Below the pieces are notes generated by a model. That model made no database searches, was not told where the DNA came from, and saw nothing but the letters and a program-made list of their open reading frames with translations. DNA of 34,233 nt. It comes from JBHENW01 sp046261875 (GTDB lineage: Bacteria; Acidobacteriota; Thermoanaerobaculia; UBA5066; Gp7-AA6). The stretch's first letter is position 1. Every line of letters starts with the position of its first letter. Where the stretch lies: contig JBHENW010000116.1 in the NCBI GenBank assembly GCA_046261875.1, positions 1-34,233 of the forward strand, in the 5' to 3' direction. Positions 14,753-23,358 of the stretch are shown here, piece after piece. A program made the translations under genes and the position numbers.

Positions 14753-15625
14753 ATGCCCCCACGACGATCCGCTCAGCTGAGGGCTCCCAAGCGCGGGACC
14801 GAATTCCGGCGTCACCACGACCGCCTGGCCCTTTACCACGGCGCGACCCAGCACGAGGAGTACTGGCGGAGCTACTGGACTCCCGCCGCTCGGGCGACGC
14901 TCATGGAACGCGGCCGTCTGGGAGACCTCGATGAATTCGAAGAGATCTTTGCCAGGTACCTCCCCCGGAATCTGCCGATCCTCGAGGCGGGTTGCGGCCC
15001 GGCGCACTTCGTCGCGGCGTTACGCGCGCGGGGTTATGACGCATTCGGAGTCGATTTCGAGCCCGAGGTGGTCCGGTGGGTCAAAGAGACCATACCGGAC
15101 CTCGACGTCCGGCTCGGCGACGTGCGTTCGCTCGACATCCCGACGGGGAGTCTGGGAGGCTACATCTCCCTGGGAGTCGTGGAGCACTTCGAAGGGGGAC
15201 CCGAGGAAGCCCTTCGGGAAGCGAGGCGCGTCCTTCACCCGGAGGGGGTGGCGTTCGTATCGACCCCCTTCTTGAACCCGCTTCGCGCGCGTCAGCTTTC
15301 CGCGCCCCTCCGGAAGGGAGAGGAACCAGGCACGCATGAGTTTCACCAGTACTATTTCAGCGAGGATCAGCTCGCTTCGGCGCTGACCGATGCGGGATTC
15401 CACGTCGTGGACCGGCTTCCTTACGCCGTCGAGGCATTCCTGATTCGCGAACACCCCGTCTTCTCGAGGTTCTGGCGCTCTCGCTTCACGCGCGAGAGCA
15501 TCAAACGCTTCTTCCGCCGTCGGATGCCGTTTGCGCCCGCGGCGATTCGGAACCGCTATGCGCACATGCTGCTGCTGGTCGCGCGTCCCATCGCGTCGGA
15601 GCGCGGTCGCCCTCCGGGCGCATGA
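14753..15625 (+). CDS. Class I SAM-dependent methyltransferase
   Basis: A 290-residue enzyme with a Rossmann methyltransferase core: motif I ILEAGCGPA (76-84), an acidic residue ending strand 2 in GVDFEPEVV, then SLGVVEHF and REARRVLHPEGVAFVSTPF. It belongs to the Methyltransf_11/12-like group that acts on small molecules or glycans. N-terminal ~70 and C-terminal ~100 residues (Arg-rich, with aromatic residues) are extra. Acceptor is unknown. Its place directly after wzt suggests methylation of the glycan, either internally or as a terminal cap. There is no strong Shine-Dalgarno before ATG 14753, but no better start precedes the core. The stop overlaps the next gene by 4 bp. Confidence 0.85.
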   Translation: MPPRRSAQLRAPKRGTEFRRHHDRLALYHGATQHEEYWRSYWTPAARATLMERGRLGDLDEFEEIFARYLPRNLPILEAGCGPAHFVAALRARGYDAFGVDFEPEVVRWVKETIPDLDVRLGDVRSLDIPTGSLGGYISLGVVEHFEGGPEEALREARRVLHPEGVAFVSTPFLNPLRARQLSAPLRKGEEPGTHEFHQYYFSEDQLASALTDAGFHVVDRLPYAVEAFLIREHPVFSRFWRSRFTRESIKRFFRRRMPFAPAAIRNRYAHMLLLVARPIASERGRPPGA

Positions 15626-16938
15626 TGACGAGGACTTCTTCGAGTTACGAAACCGGGGGGCCGCGGACGGATCGGGTCTCGCCGCCCGTGGGGTTTCGTT
15701 CCGACTCCCCGCGCGTCGCGCGACGAACTCCGATCCGGCTGATCGTGGCCGGTCTCGCCTGGCCGCCCGAGACCTTCATCGCGCGCCTCCTTCAGCGCCT
15801 CGCGTCCAACGGCATCGAGGTCACGGTCGCGACCGACCGCTCGCCGAGGGAGCCCTGGGCCCAAAAAGCCCGGCTGAAGTGGCTGTGGGCACCGGCCTGG
15901 TACGGTCCGGCGCCGCTTCTCTACTTGCGTCTCGCCGGTACGGCGCTGGCGGCGCTGCTCCGGTCGCCTCGCTCCTTTGCGGTGCTCGCCCGCTCGATAT
16001 CGCGCAATATTCTCTGGAGCACTTCCCGGTTCCAGATGTGGAACCGGACGCTGCCGTACGTCGGCCGTGATTGGGACGTACTCTACATACCCTGGAACCT
16101 CGCCGCGGTTCTGCACCTGCCGCTCTTCGAGATGGGACGGCCGGTTGTAATCAGCTGCCGCGGGCACCAGATCAACATCGCGCCGCATAACCGGCTCCGC
16201 GGCGACCTCGAGCGGCCGCTCGCCGTAACGTTCGAGAAGGCGGCGGCGGTCCACTGCGTTTCCGAGCACATTCGCGGTAAGGCGACGGGTATGGGCCTGG
16301 ATCCCGCCAAGGGTCGCGTCATTCGCCCGGCCGTGGATCCGGCCTTCTTCCGGCCCGCGTCGGGCCGCGCGGCTCCGAACGGCGCCATCCGGATCGTCAC
16401 CACCGCCAGTTTGAGCTGGAGAAAAGGGCACGAGTACGCCATCTCCGCGATCCACCGCCTGGTGTCACAGGGGATCACCGCGACTTTCACCATCGTGGGG
16501 GAAGGCCGGGAGCGCGCGCGGCTTCTCTACACGATCCGCGACCTTGGACTGGAAGGACGGGTGCTCCTGCCGGGCCGGCTCGACCCGAAAGGGGTCCGAG
16601 ACGAGCTGATGCGCTCCGACGTCTTTCTCCTGCCGAGCTTGAGTGAAGGCATCTCCAACTCGGCGCTCGAAGCGATGGCCTGCGGTCTGCCCGTCGTGAC
16701 CACGGACTGCGGGGGCATGCGCGAGGCCGTCACCGACGGCGTCGAAGGGTTCGTGGTGCCGGTGCGGGACCCGGAGGCCCTGGCCGGGGCGCTGGCGCGT
16801 CTGGCGCGCGACCCTGCCTTGCGGGCGAACATGGGGCAGGCAGCGCGTGCCCGCGTCGAACGTGAATTCACCCTCGACGAACAGGGACGGCGCTTCGTCG
16901 AGCTTTATCAGGACGTCGTTTCGCATTGGCCCGCATAG
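15622..16938 (+). CDS. GT4-family glycosyltransferase
   Basis: A 438-residue GT-B enzyme. A polar ~35-residue N-terminus precedes the first strand (RLIVAGLAWPPETFI); this segment looks like a start extension, and ATG 15625 is an equally close alternative. The C-terminal donor-binding domain starts near RIVTTASLSWRKGHEYA and contains TIVGEGRERARL and the EX7E motif E342/E350 in SEGISNSALEAMACGLPVV. GT4 enzymes are retaining and use nucleotide sugars at the cytosolic face. Donor and acceptor cannot be predicted. It is related in style to the next gene, and the two may be duplicates that diverged. ATGA overlap with the methyltransferase. Confidence 0.9.
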   Translation: MMTRTSSSYETGGPRTDRVSPPVGFRSDSPRVARRTPIRLIVAGLAWPPETFIARLLQRLASNGIEVTVATDRSPREPWAQKARLKWLWAPAWYGPAPLLYLRLAGTALAALLRSPRSFAVLARSISRNILWSTSRFQMWNRTLPYVGRDWDVLYIPWNLAAVLHLPLFEMGRPVVISCRGHQINIAPHNRLRGDLERPLAVTFEKAAAVHCVSEHIRGKATGMGLDPAKGRVIRPAVDPAFFRPASGRAAPNGAIRIVTTASLSWRKGHEYAISAIHRLVSQGITATFTIVGEGRERARLLYTIRDLGLEGRVLLPGRLDPKGVRDELMRSDVFLLPSLSEGISNSALEAMACGLPVVTTDCGGMREAVTDGVEGFVVPVRDPEALAGALARLARDPALRANMGQAARARVEREFTLDEQGRRFVELYQDVVSHWPA

Positions 16939-18164
16939 TCCTCATCGTTCCGGCCTTCCCCAAGCTCTCGGAGTCCTTTCTCTTCGAGAAGTTCCGCCGT
17001 CTCCGGGAAGCGGGTTGGGACGTGTGGGTCGTCTGCCGGCGAAGCGCCAGATCGGAGTGGGCGAACTTCACCGCGCAGGGTGAGGCTTCAAAGCTCGCCG
17101 AGCGCGTGCGGGTCTGCTGGCCGCAGCAGCCAAAGTGGCTGGCGGCTCTCCTGGCCCCCGCGGCCATCCTGCGCTGTCTGGCGCGCAATCCGGCAGCCGC
17201 ATGGCGATACCTGCGCGGTCCCTCGCCGGTTCGTCGCCTTTATGCCGATGCCGAGCTGCTCTGCCTCGCTCCCGACGTCGTGCACTTCGAGTTCGGAGCT
17301 CTCGCCGTCGGACGGATGCATCTTGCGAAATTCCTCCGCTGCCGCACCCTCGTCAGCTTCCGGGGCTACGACCTCAACGCCAGCGGCCTGGGAAACCCGG
17401 ACTACTACCGCGACGTCTGGAAGAAGGCGGACGCCTTCCACTTCCTCGGCGAGGATCTGCGGCGCCGGGCCCGGGATGGCGGGTGGCCGGAAGAAAAGCC
17501 GCACGCGTTGATCCCGCCGGCCGTGGACGAGCGGCTCTACCGGCCCCGCGAGGGCGACGGACGCGAAAAGTCCGGCAACGCCCCGCTTCGCGTGCTCTCC
17601 GTGGGCCGGCTCGACTGGCGCAAGGGCTACGAATACGGCCTCGAGGCGATCCGACTCCTCGTCGCGCGCGGCGTGGACGTCCGGTACCGGATCGTCGGCG
17701 ACGGCGATTACGCGGAGGCGGTCGCTTTCGCTCGCCATCAATTGGAGCTCGAGCCCTCCGTCGAGCTGCTCGGCGCCCGCACGTCCGAGGAGGTCCGCGA
17801 GGAGTTGTGCCTCGCCGACGTATTCCTCCATCCGGCCGTTTCGGAAGGCTTCTCCAACGCGGTCCTCGAGGCGCAAGCCATGGGTCTCCCCGTCGTGTGC
17901 ACGGACGCCGGAGGGCTGCCGGAGAACGTCGCGGATGGAGAGACGGGTTTCGTCGTCCCGCGACGCGACCCGGCCGCTCTGGCGGAGAAGCTCAAAGAGC
18001 TCGCGCGGGATGGCGCGCTGCGACGGAGGATGGGTGAGGCCGGACGGGAAAGGGTTCTCGCTCGCTTCCGGATCGAGAGCCAGATCGAGGCCTTCGGCCA
18101 TCTCTATCGAGGCCTCCTTGACGGCGCTCGGGCCCCGGCGACCCTCCCCGCGGAGGGCCGGTGA
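16926..18164 (+). CDS. GT4-family glycosyltransferase (TTG start)
   Basis: A 412-residue GT-B glycosyltransferase. The N-terminal domain opens with ARIVLIVPAFPKLSESFL, the form seen in WcaL/AmsK-like colanic acid and amylovoran transferases. VSFRGYDLNASG follows. The donor domain has VLSVGRLDWRKGYEYGLEAI and the EX7E pair E307/E315 in SEGFSNAVLEAQAMG. The TTG at 16926 is chosen because it sits immediately before the first beta strand; no in-frame ATG or GTG occurs close to it. It overlaps the previous gene by 13 bp and the next by 4 bp. Sugar specificity is unknown. Confidence 0.9.
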   Translation: MARIVLIVPAFPKLSESFLFEKFRRLREAGWDVWVVCRRSARSEWANFTAQGEASKLAERVRVCWPQQPKWLAALLAPAAILRCLARNPAAAWRYLRGPSPVRRLYADAELLCLAPDVVHFEFGALAVGRMHLAKFLRCRTLVSFRGYDLNASGLGNPDYYRDVWKKADAFHFLGEDLRRRARDGGWPEEKPHALIPPAVDERLYRPREGDGREKSGNAPLRVLSVGRLDWRKGYEYGLEAIRLLVARGVDVRYRIVGDGDYAEAVAFARHQLELEPSVELLGARTSEEVREELCLADVFLHPAVSEGFSNAVLEAQAMGLPVVCTDAGGLPENVADGETGFVVPRRDPAALAEKLKELARDGALRRRMGEAGRERVLARFRIESQIEAFGHLYRGLLDGARAPATLPAEGR

Positions 18165-19825
18165 GCTCCCCGAGGATCGACCTGGTCTGGCTTGGCGCCG
18201 CCCCGCCGCCTCGCTGGCAGGTCGGTGAAGTCCTCCGATGCGAGGCGGAGGTCGGACCGCTGGCCGCCTGGATGGACCGGCTCGCCGGAAACGCCGCCGC
18301 CGACGGCTTTCTCTTCTGGGCGTCCGATCTTCCCTTGCCGAGCCCGGATCTCGTGCTCCGGACCTTCGCGCTGCCCGGAGATCTCTGGCACGCCGGGCTG
18401 CGCCTCGGGCAGTCGGGTCTCCCCGGAACGATCGATTTCGTCTGGCCCACCTGGATGCTCAATCGCGACCCGGATCCGGGCATCCTCGCGACGTCGTGGC
18501 GTCTCTCGCTGCGCTCTTGTCTGATGCGCTCCGAGGTCCTGCGGCGGCTCGGGGGACTCCGGTCCGACTTCCGGAGCCTCGAGATCGCATCGCTCGAGCT
18601 CGGTCACCGATACATCATGCGGGGGGCGCTCGCGCGCCATGTGCCCTCGCTCCTCCCCGGCGGAACCGCCGCTCCGCCTTCCGCGCCCTCGCTCGAGGAT
18701 GAGCTCCGGTTCATCTACCATCGCTTCGGGAAGTTCTGGACGCGCTGGTGCGCCCTGCGCGCGGTCCGCACCCGATACGCTTCCGCCCGTTCGGTCGTGA
18801 AGGCCTTGCGGAGCGTGATTTCGCGCGGGCGTCCCGCCGAGCCCCCGCCGCTGCGCAGCGAGCCTCTCGATCTCTCGCAGGCCGACGGTCAGGCCCGCGT
18901 CACCGTGCTGATCCCGACGCTGGACCGTTACACGTTCCTTCGGCCGCTGCTCCACCAGCTCCGGTCGCAGACGATCCGTCCCCTCGAAATCCTGGTCATC
19001 GACCAGACGCCGGCACACCGCCGCGCCGACACGCTCGAGCAGGAATTTCCCGACCTGCCCCTCTCGGTGGTCTTCCGGGACCGGGCCGGTCAGTGCTCCT
19101 CGCGCAACGCCGGTCTCCTGCAGGCGGAAGGCGACTATGTCCTCTTCCTCGACGATGACGACGAAGTCCCGCCGGACCTGATCGCCCGACACCTTGCCTC
19201 TCTCGCGCGGCACCGCGCGGAGGTCTCGTGCGGCGTGGCGGAGGAGACGGGAGCGGGGCCGCTGCCCGAAGCGTTCCGGCTCGCCCGCGCGAGCGACGTC
19301 TTCCCGACCAACAATGTCCTGATCCGTCGCGACATCCTCCAACATTCCGGCCTCTTCGATCTCGCTTACGAGAGGGGAGCGAGGGCGGACCGCGATCTCG
19401 GGATGCGGATCTACCTCTCGGGGGCTCTCATGGTGCTCCATCCGGAGATCCCCGTCGTGCATCATCATGCCCCTTCGGGCGGTCTGCGCGCTCACGGCGC
19501 CCGCGTCGTGACCTATGCGAGCAGCGCGAGCCGGCTGACTCACCGGCACCTGCCGAGCGCGACGGAGATTTATCTCGCGCGGCGTTATTTCACTCCGCGC
19601 CAGGTCCGCGAGTCCGTCTGGCGCCGCGCGGTCAGTACGCTCTCCGCCCGGGGCGGTCCGATCCGGCGCCTCGCGAAGCTCCTGCTGGGGATCGTTCTCC
19701 TCCCCGATACATTCGTCTCTATTCGCCGGAGCTCGCGCGAGGCGGCGGAGCTGGCCCGCCGGTATCCCGAAATCCCGTTTCCCCCCCCTTCCCCCGGGAA
19801 CCAGAAAGGGAGAGCTTCGGCATGA
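18161..19825 (+). CDS. GT2-family glycosyltransferase with degenerate N-terminal GT-A-like half
   Basis: A 554-residue protein. The C-terminal half (~245-470) is a normal GT-A/GT2 domain: RVTVLIPTLDRYTFL, then LVIDQTP, AGQCSSRNAGLL and the DXD region LFLDDDDEVPPDL near residue 331. The first ~200 residues resemble the later part of a second GT-A domain: FLFWASDLPLPSPDLV (~50-65) where a DXD would be, then CLMRSEVLRRLGGLRSDF and LELGHRYIMRGA, which mirror the usual acceptor-side GGFDE and eDxDLgxR segments. The nucleotide-binding start of that half is missing, so it is probably not catalytic. The tail has a weak hydrophobic segment and a Pro-rich end. GTG start with 4-bp overlaps on both sides. 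The duplicated-domain reading is mine and needs a structure model. Confidence 0.82.
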   Translation: MSSPRIDLVWLGAAPPPRWQVGEVLRCEAEVGPLAAWMDRLAGNAAADGFLFWASDLPLPSPDLVLRTFALPGDLWHAGLRLGQSGLPGTIDFVWPTWMLNRDPDPGILATSWRLSLRSCLMRSEVLRRLGGLRSDFRSLEIASLELGHRYIMRGALARHVPSLLPGGTAAPPSAPSLEDELRFIYHRFGKFWTRWCALRAVRTRYASARSVVKALRSVISRGRPAEPPPLRSEPLDLSQADGQARVTVLIPTLDRYTFLRPLLHQLRSQTIRPLEILVIDQTPAHRRADTLEQEFPDLPLSVVFRDRAGQCSSRNAGLLQAEGDYVLFLDDDDEVPPDLIARHLASLARHRAEVSCGVAEETGAGPLPEAFRLARASDVFPTNNVLIRRDILQHSGLFDLAYERGARADRDLGMRIYLSGALMVLHPEIPVVHHHAPSGGLRAHGARVVTYASSASRLTHRHLPSATEIYLARRYFTPRQVRESVWRRAVSTLSARGGPIRRLAKLLLGIVLLPDTFVSIRRSSREAAELARRYPEIPFPPPSPGNQKGRASA

Positions 19826-21000
19826 GTCCCGACGCGAGGCAGACAGCCCCCCGAACCGAGCCGGCGGTAGGGGAGCGCCCCCGCCCCTCGACGGTGCCCA
19901 AGAAGGGCCGTACGCGGGTGCTCTTGACCGTCCCCCACCTGAAGAGCAACGCCAGCCCGTACAACGCTTTGATGGCGATCGCGCGCCATCTTCCGCGAGA
20001 GGAGTTTCACTTGACCGTCTGCTCGCTGCGCAATGACGGCCATCACGAGACCATACCCGTACTCCGCGAGCTCGGCGTGCCCGCCTTTGTGTCGCGTATG
20101 CGGCCGCGAGGCCGCCGATTGCGTCACATCTTCGCCAGTCTCCGCGACCAGCGCGAGATCGCGTCCCGTGGCCCTTTCGACATCCAGCACTCCCTCGACT
20201 TCACCCCGTCCTTCATCGAGGGACTCTTCGCCAAGCTGGCGGGGCGCCGTTTCGTTTTCAGCCAGCGCAACCTGAACCCCCGCGGGAGCCGACGATCGCT
20301 GCGTGCCAAGATCGCCCTGGCCCGCCGGATCGTGGCGAACTCCGACGCGGTTCACCAGTTCCTGATCGCCCAGGGCGCCGCGCCGGGAAAGATCACCACG
20401 ATCTACGTCGGCCTCGAGGAGTCGGCGCAGCTCAAGCGGCCGGCGGTCCCGGGTGGAGAGCTCCGGCTTCTCGCGGTCGGTCAGCTCGTCGGCCGCAAGC
20501 GGCACGAGGACGCGATCCGGGCGCTCGCGTTGCTCCGCGACCTGCCCGGTCTCCGGCTCGACATCGCCGGCCCGGTATTCGATTCGACCTATCGGGATCG
20601 GCTCGAGGCGCTCGTCGCCGAGCTCGGCCTGACGAATCGGGTCGCCCTGCTCGGGCCGCGCGACGACGTGCGTGAGCTCATGCAAAACGCGGCATGCCTG
20701 GTCCTTTGCTCCGACAGCGAGGCGTTCGCCAACGTGCTCGTCGAAGCCATGGCGGCAGGGCTTCCGGTGGTCTCGTCGGCGGTGGATGGCTCGAAGGAGG
20801 CGGTAGTAGACGGCGAGACGGGGTTCCTGGTGCCGGTTGGGGACGTGGAAGGCTACGCGCGGGCGATCCGCCGCATCCTCGAGGACCCGGCCTTGGCCCG
20901 ACGGATGGGCGAACGGGCGCTCGGCGTCGTGGCGGAGAAGTACTCCGCGCCGCGTATGGCCGCCCAGGTTGCGGCGGTCTATCGCGCGGCGCTGGATTGA
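19822..21000 (+). CDS. GT4-family glycosyltransferase
   Basis: A 392-residue GT-B enzyme. A ~30-residue polar lead (Pro/Arg-rich) precedes TRVLLTVPHLKSNASPYNAL. In the C-terminal domain LLAVGQLVGRKRHEDAI, the strand LDIAGPVFD and the EX7E pair E300/E308 in SEAFANVLVEAMAAGLPVV are clear. ATG 19822 is supported by the 4-bp overlap with the previous stop; the frame is open upstream inside the GT2 gene. It likely adds one residue of the repeat unit at the cytosolic face. Confidence 0.9.
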   Translation: MSPDARQTAPRTEPAVGERPRPSTVPKKGRTRVLLTVPHLKSNASPYNALMAIARHLPREEFHLTVCSLRNDGHHETIPVLRELGVPAFVSRMRPRGRRLRHIFASLRDQREIASRGPFDIQHSLDFTPSFIEGLFAKLAGRRFVFSQRNLNPRGSRRSLRAKIALARRIVANSDAVHQFLIAQGAAPGKITTIYVGLEESAQLKRPAVPGGELRLLAVGQLVGRKRHEDAIRALALLRDLPGLRLDIAGPVFDSTYRDRLEALVAELGLTNRVALLGPRDDVRELMQNAACLVLCSDSEAFANVLVEAMAAGLPVVSSAVDGSKEAVVDGETGFLVPVGDVEGYARAIRRILEDPALARRMGERALGVVAEKYSAPRMAAQVAAVYRAALD

Positions 21001-21013
21001 TGTGGAAGACCGA

Positions 21014-22207
21014 ATGGGCGCGCGCCGGCTCGCCGTTCTCGCGACGGAGTTTCCCCCGGGGCCCGGAGGGATCGCCACGCACGCCTATCAGCTCTCCAAG
21101 CATCTGGCGATCGGCGGCTGGCAGGTCCTGATCGTGACCCCCCAGGACTACGCGTCCGAGGCGGAGGTTTCGGACTTCAATTCCCGCCAGCCGTTCACGA
21201 TCGTCCCGTTCGGGCGGGTCTCGAAGGGTCCGCCGGAAACGCTAAGGCGCGCGGCGGTCGCCTTCCGCGCGGTCAAACGCCATCGGGCCGACCTGCTGCT
21301 CGCCACCGGCGCCCGGGCCGTCGGGTTGGCTCCCCTTCTGGCGGGGTGGTGCCGGATACCGTGGGTCGCGGTGGGCCACGGAACCGAGTTCCGAGACACG
21401 GGGGCCTCCGCCGGCTGGATGCGGTGGGCCTTCCGCAAGGCCGACGCCGTAGTTTGCGTGAGCGAGTACACCTGGAACCGCATGATCGGCTTCGACATCA
21501 CTCCCCGGCAGGGGCGCGTCATCCCGAACGGGGCCGACCCGGAACAGTTCCGCGTCCTGTCGGCGCAGGAGGTCGGCGCCTACCGCGAGCGGCTCAGCCT
21601 GGCGGGGGACCGCGTGATGCTCTCGGTGGGTCAGGTGAGCGCGCGCAAGGGGCAGGAGATCGTGATCCGCGCGTTGCCGGCCGTTCTACGGCGCGTGCCC
21701 AACGCTCGATATCTCGTCGCGGGGCTTCCAACCCTCGCTCCTCAGCTGACCGCTCTGGCGCGGGAGCTGGGCGTCGAAGAGCACGTGCGGTTCCTGGGAC
21801 GTGTCGGAAATGAAGAGCTGGTGCGTCTCTTGAACGCCTGCGATCTGTTCGTCATGACGAGCCGCCACGCGCCGGACGGTGCCTTCGAAGGCTACGGTAT
21901 CGCGGTCGTCGAGGCGGCTCTCTGCGGAAAGCCGGCGGTGGTGACCGCGAATTCCGGGCTGACCGAAGCGATCCAGGAAGGGCGAACCGGCCTGGCCGTG
22001 CCCGAGGGCGATGTCGAGGCGACCGCGGGCGCTCTCGCCGCGTGCCTGAGCGACGACGAGTCGCGCCGCGCCATGGGCGCGGCAGCGCGGCGGCGCGCGC
22101 TGGCCGAGCAGACCTGGCCGAACCGGATCCGCTCCTACGATGAGGTGCTCCGCTCGCTGATCAAGGGCTCCGGCCGGATCGGGCGTCCGCAGCCGGCGGT
22201 CGGATGA
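21014..22207 (+). CDS. GT4-family glycosyltransferase
   Basis: A 397-residue GT-B glycosyltransferase of the PimB/MshA-like style: RLAVLATEFPPGPGGIATHAYQL at the start, a glycine-rich loop usual near the acceptor site. VGHGTEFRDTG and CVSEYTWNRMI precede the linker. The donor domain has MLSVGQVSARKGQEIVIRAL, and E292/E300 form EX7E in EGYGIAVVEAALCGKPAVV. ATG 21014 is preceded by GGAAG at 5 nt. An in-frame GTG at 21002 would add four residues. The gap to the previous stop is 13 bp, and the stop overlaps the next gene by 4 bp. Confidence 0.9.
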   Translation: MGARRLAVLATEFPPGPGGIATHAYQLSKHLAIGGWQVLIVTPQDYASEAEVSDFNSRQPFTIVPFGRVSKGPPETLRRAAVAFRAVKRHRADLLLATGARAVGLAPLLAGWCRIPWVAVGHGTEFRDTGASAGWMRWAFRKADAVVCVSEYTWNRMIGFDITPRQGRVIPNGADPEQFRVLSAQEVGAYRERLSLAGDRVMLSVGQVSARKGQEIVIRALPAVLRRVPNARYLVAGLPTLAPQLTALARELGVEEHVRFLGRVGNEELVRLLNACDLFVMTSRHAPDGAFEGYGIAVVEAALCGKPAVVTANSGLTEAIQEGRTGLAVPEGDVEATAGALAACLSDDESRRAMGAAARRRALAEQTWPNRIRSYDEVLRSLIKGSGRIGRPQPAVG

Positions 22208-23358
22208 GACTCGTGGTCGTATCACACACTGCGCATTACCTTCAGAACGGGCAGATCGTGGGGTGGGGACCCACGGTCCGCGAGATCGACGAGCTCGCCG
22301 CGCTCTTCCGGGAGGTCGTTCACCTGGCGCCGCTGCACCTCGACGGTTCGCCGACGGGGGCGATCCCGTATGCTTCCTCGCGTGTGCGGCTGGTTCCGCT
22401 GCGGCCCGCGGGCGGCGACCGGTGGCGCGAGAAGCTCACTCTGCTGTCGGCTGCGCCCGGGTACTTGCAGGTGCTGCTGCGCGAAGTCCCCCGATGCGAC
22501 GTCGTTCACGTTCGCTGTCCGGCGGCGGTCAGCCTGCTCGCCGTGATTCTCCTCGTGGGACTCCGGCGCCCGCGGAAGAGATGGATCAAGTACGCGGGGA
22601 GCTGGGGAGGAGGCGACCGGGAACCCTGGTCCTACGCTTTGCAGCGCTGGATTCTCGCCCGTACGGCGCATCGCGCGCTCGTGACCGTGAACGGCCGGTG
22701 GGCCCGACAGCCACCGCACGTCCGCTCCTTCCGCAATCCGTGCCTGACCGATGACGAGGTAGCCGAGGGAAAGCGGGCTGCGGCGGGCAAGCTTCTGACG
22801 TCGCCCGCCCGCTTGTTGTTCGTGGGTCGTCTGGCCGCAGGAAAGGGGGCCGGCCGCGTCGTGGAGATTCTGGAGCTTTTGGCCCAGAAGGCTGTTCCCG
22901 TCGAGGCGGACCTCGTCGGCGACGGTCCTTTGCGGGGAGAGCTGGAAGCACGCATCCGGAACCTGGCCGGGCGGGTGGAGACGCGTGTGCACGGGTCGCT
23001 TCCGCGCTCCCGGATCGCGAGCCTCTATGAGAAAGCTCATCTCTTGCTGCTGCCGAGCGCGACGGAGGGATGGCCGAAAGTCCTCAGCGAGGGTATGGCG
23101 TACGGCGTCGTGCCTGTCGCCAGCGACGTCGGATCCATTCCCGGGACGCTGCGAGAGCTCGGGACCGGCCGGAGCTTCGATCCGCTGGACGTATCGTCCT
23201 TTGCGGAGGCCGTTACGGAGTACCTGCGGTGTCCCGAGACATGGCGGGAGGAATCCCGCCGGGCGGTCGCGGCGGCGGGCGACTTCAGTTATTCGCGGTA
23301 TCTCGCCGAAGTCGCGGAGCTCCTGGGATTGACGGACGAGGGGAGGCGGAGTGGCTGA
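22204..23358 (+). CDS. GT4-family glycosyltransferase
   Basis: A 384-residue GT-B enzyme starting straight in the first strand (MRLVVVSHTAHYLQNGQIVGWG). The conserved KYAGSWGGG segment and RLLFVGRLAAGKGAGRVVEIL open the donor domain, and E288/E296 form EX7E in TEGWPKVLSEGMAYGVVPVA. Two hydrophobic stretches in the N-terminal domain (near LLAVILLVGL) may help membrane association. Acceptor and donor are not predictable. The stop overlaps the next gene by 8 bp. Confidence 0.88.
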   Translation: MRLVVVSHTAHYLQNGQIVGWGPTVREIDELAALFREVVHLAPLHLDGSPTGAIPYASSRVRLVPLRPAGGDRWREKLTLLSAAPGYLQVLLREVPRCDVVHVRCPAAVSLLAVILLVGLRRPRKRWIKYAGSWGGGDREPWSYALQRWILARTAHRALVTVNGRWARQPPHVRSFRNPCLTDDEVAEGKRAAAGKLLTSPARLLFVGRLAAGKGAGRVVEILELLAQKAVPVEADLVGDGPLRGELEARIRNLAGRVETRVHGSLPRSRIASLYEKAHLLLLPSATEGWPKVLSEGMAYGVVPVASDVGSIPGTLRELGTGRSFDPLDVSSFAEAVTEYLRCPETWREESRRAVAAAGDFSYSRYLAEVAELLGLTDEGRRSG

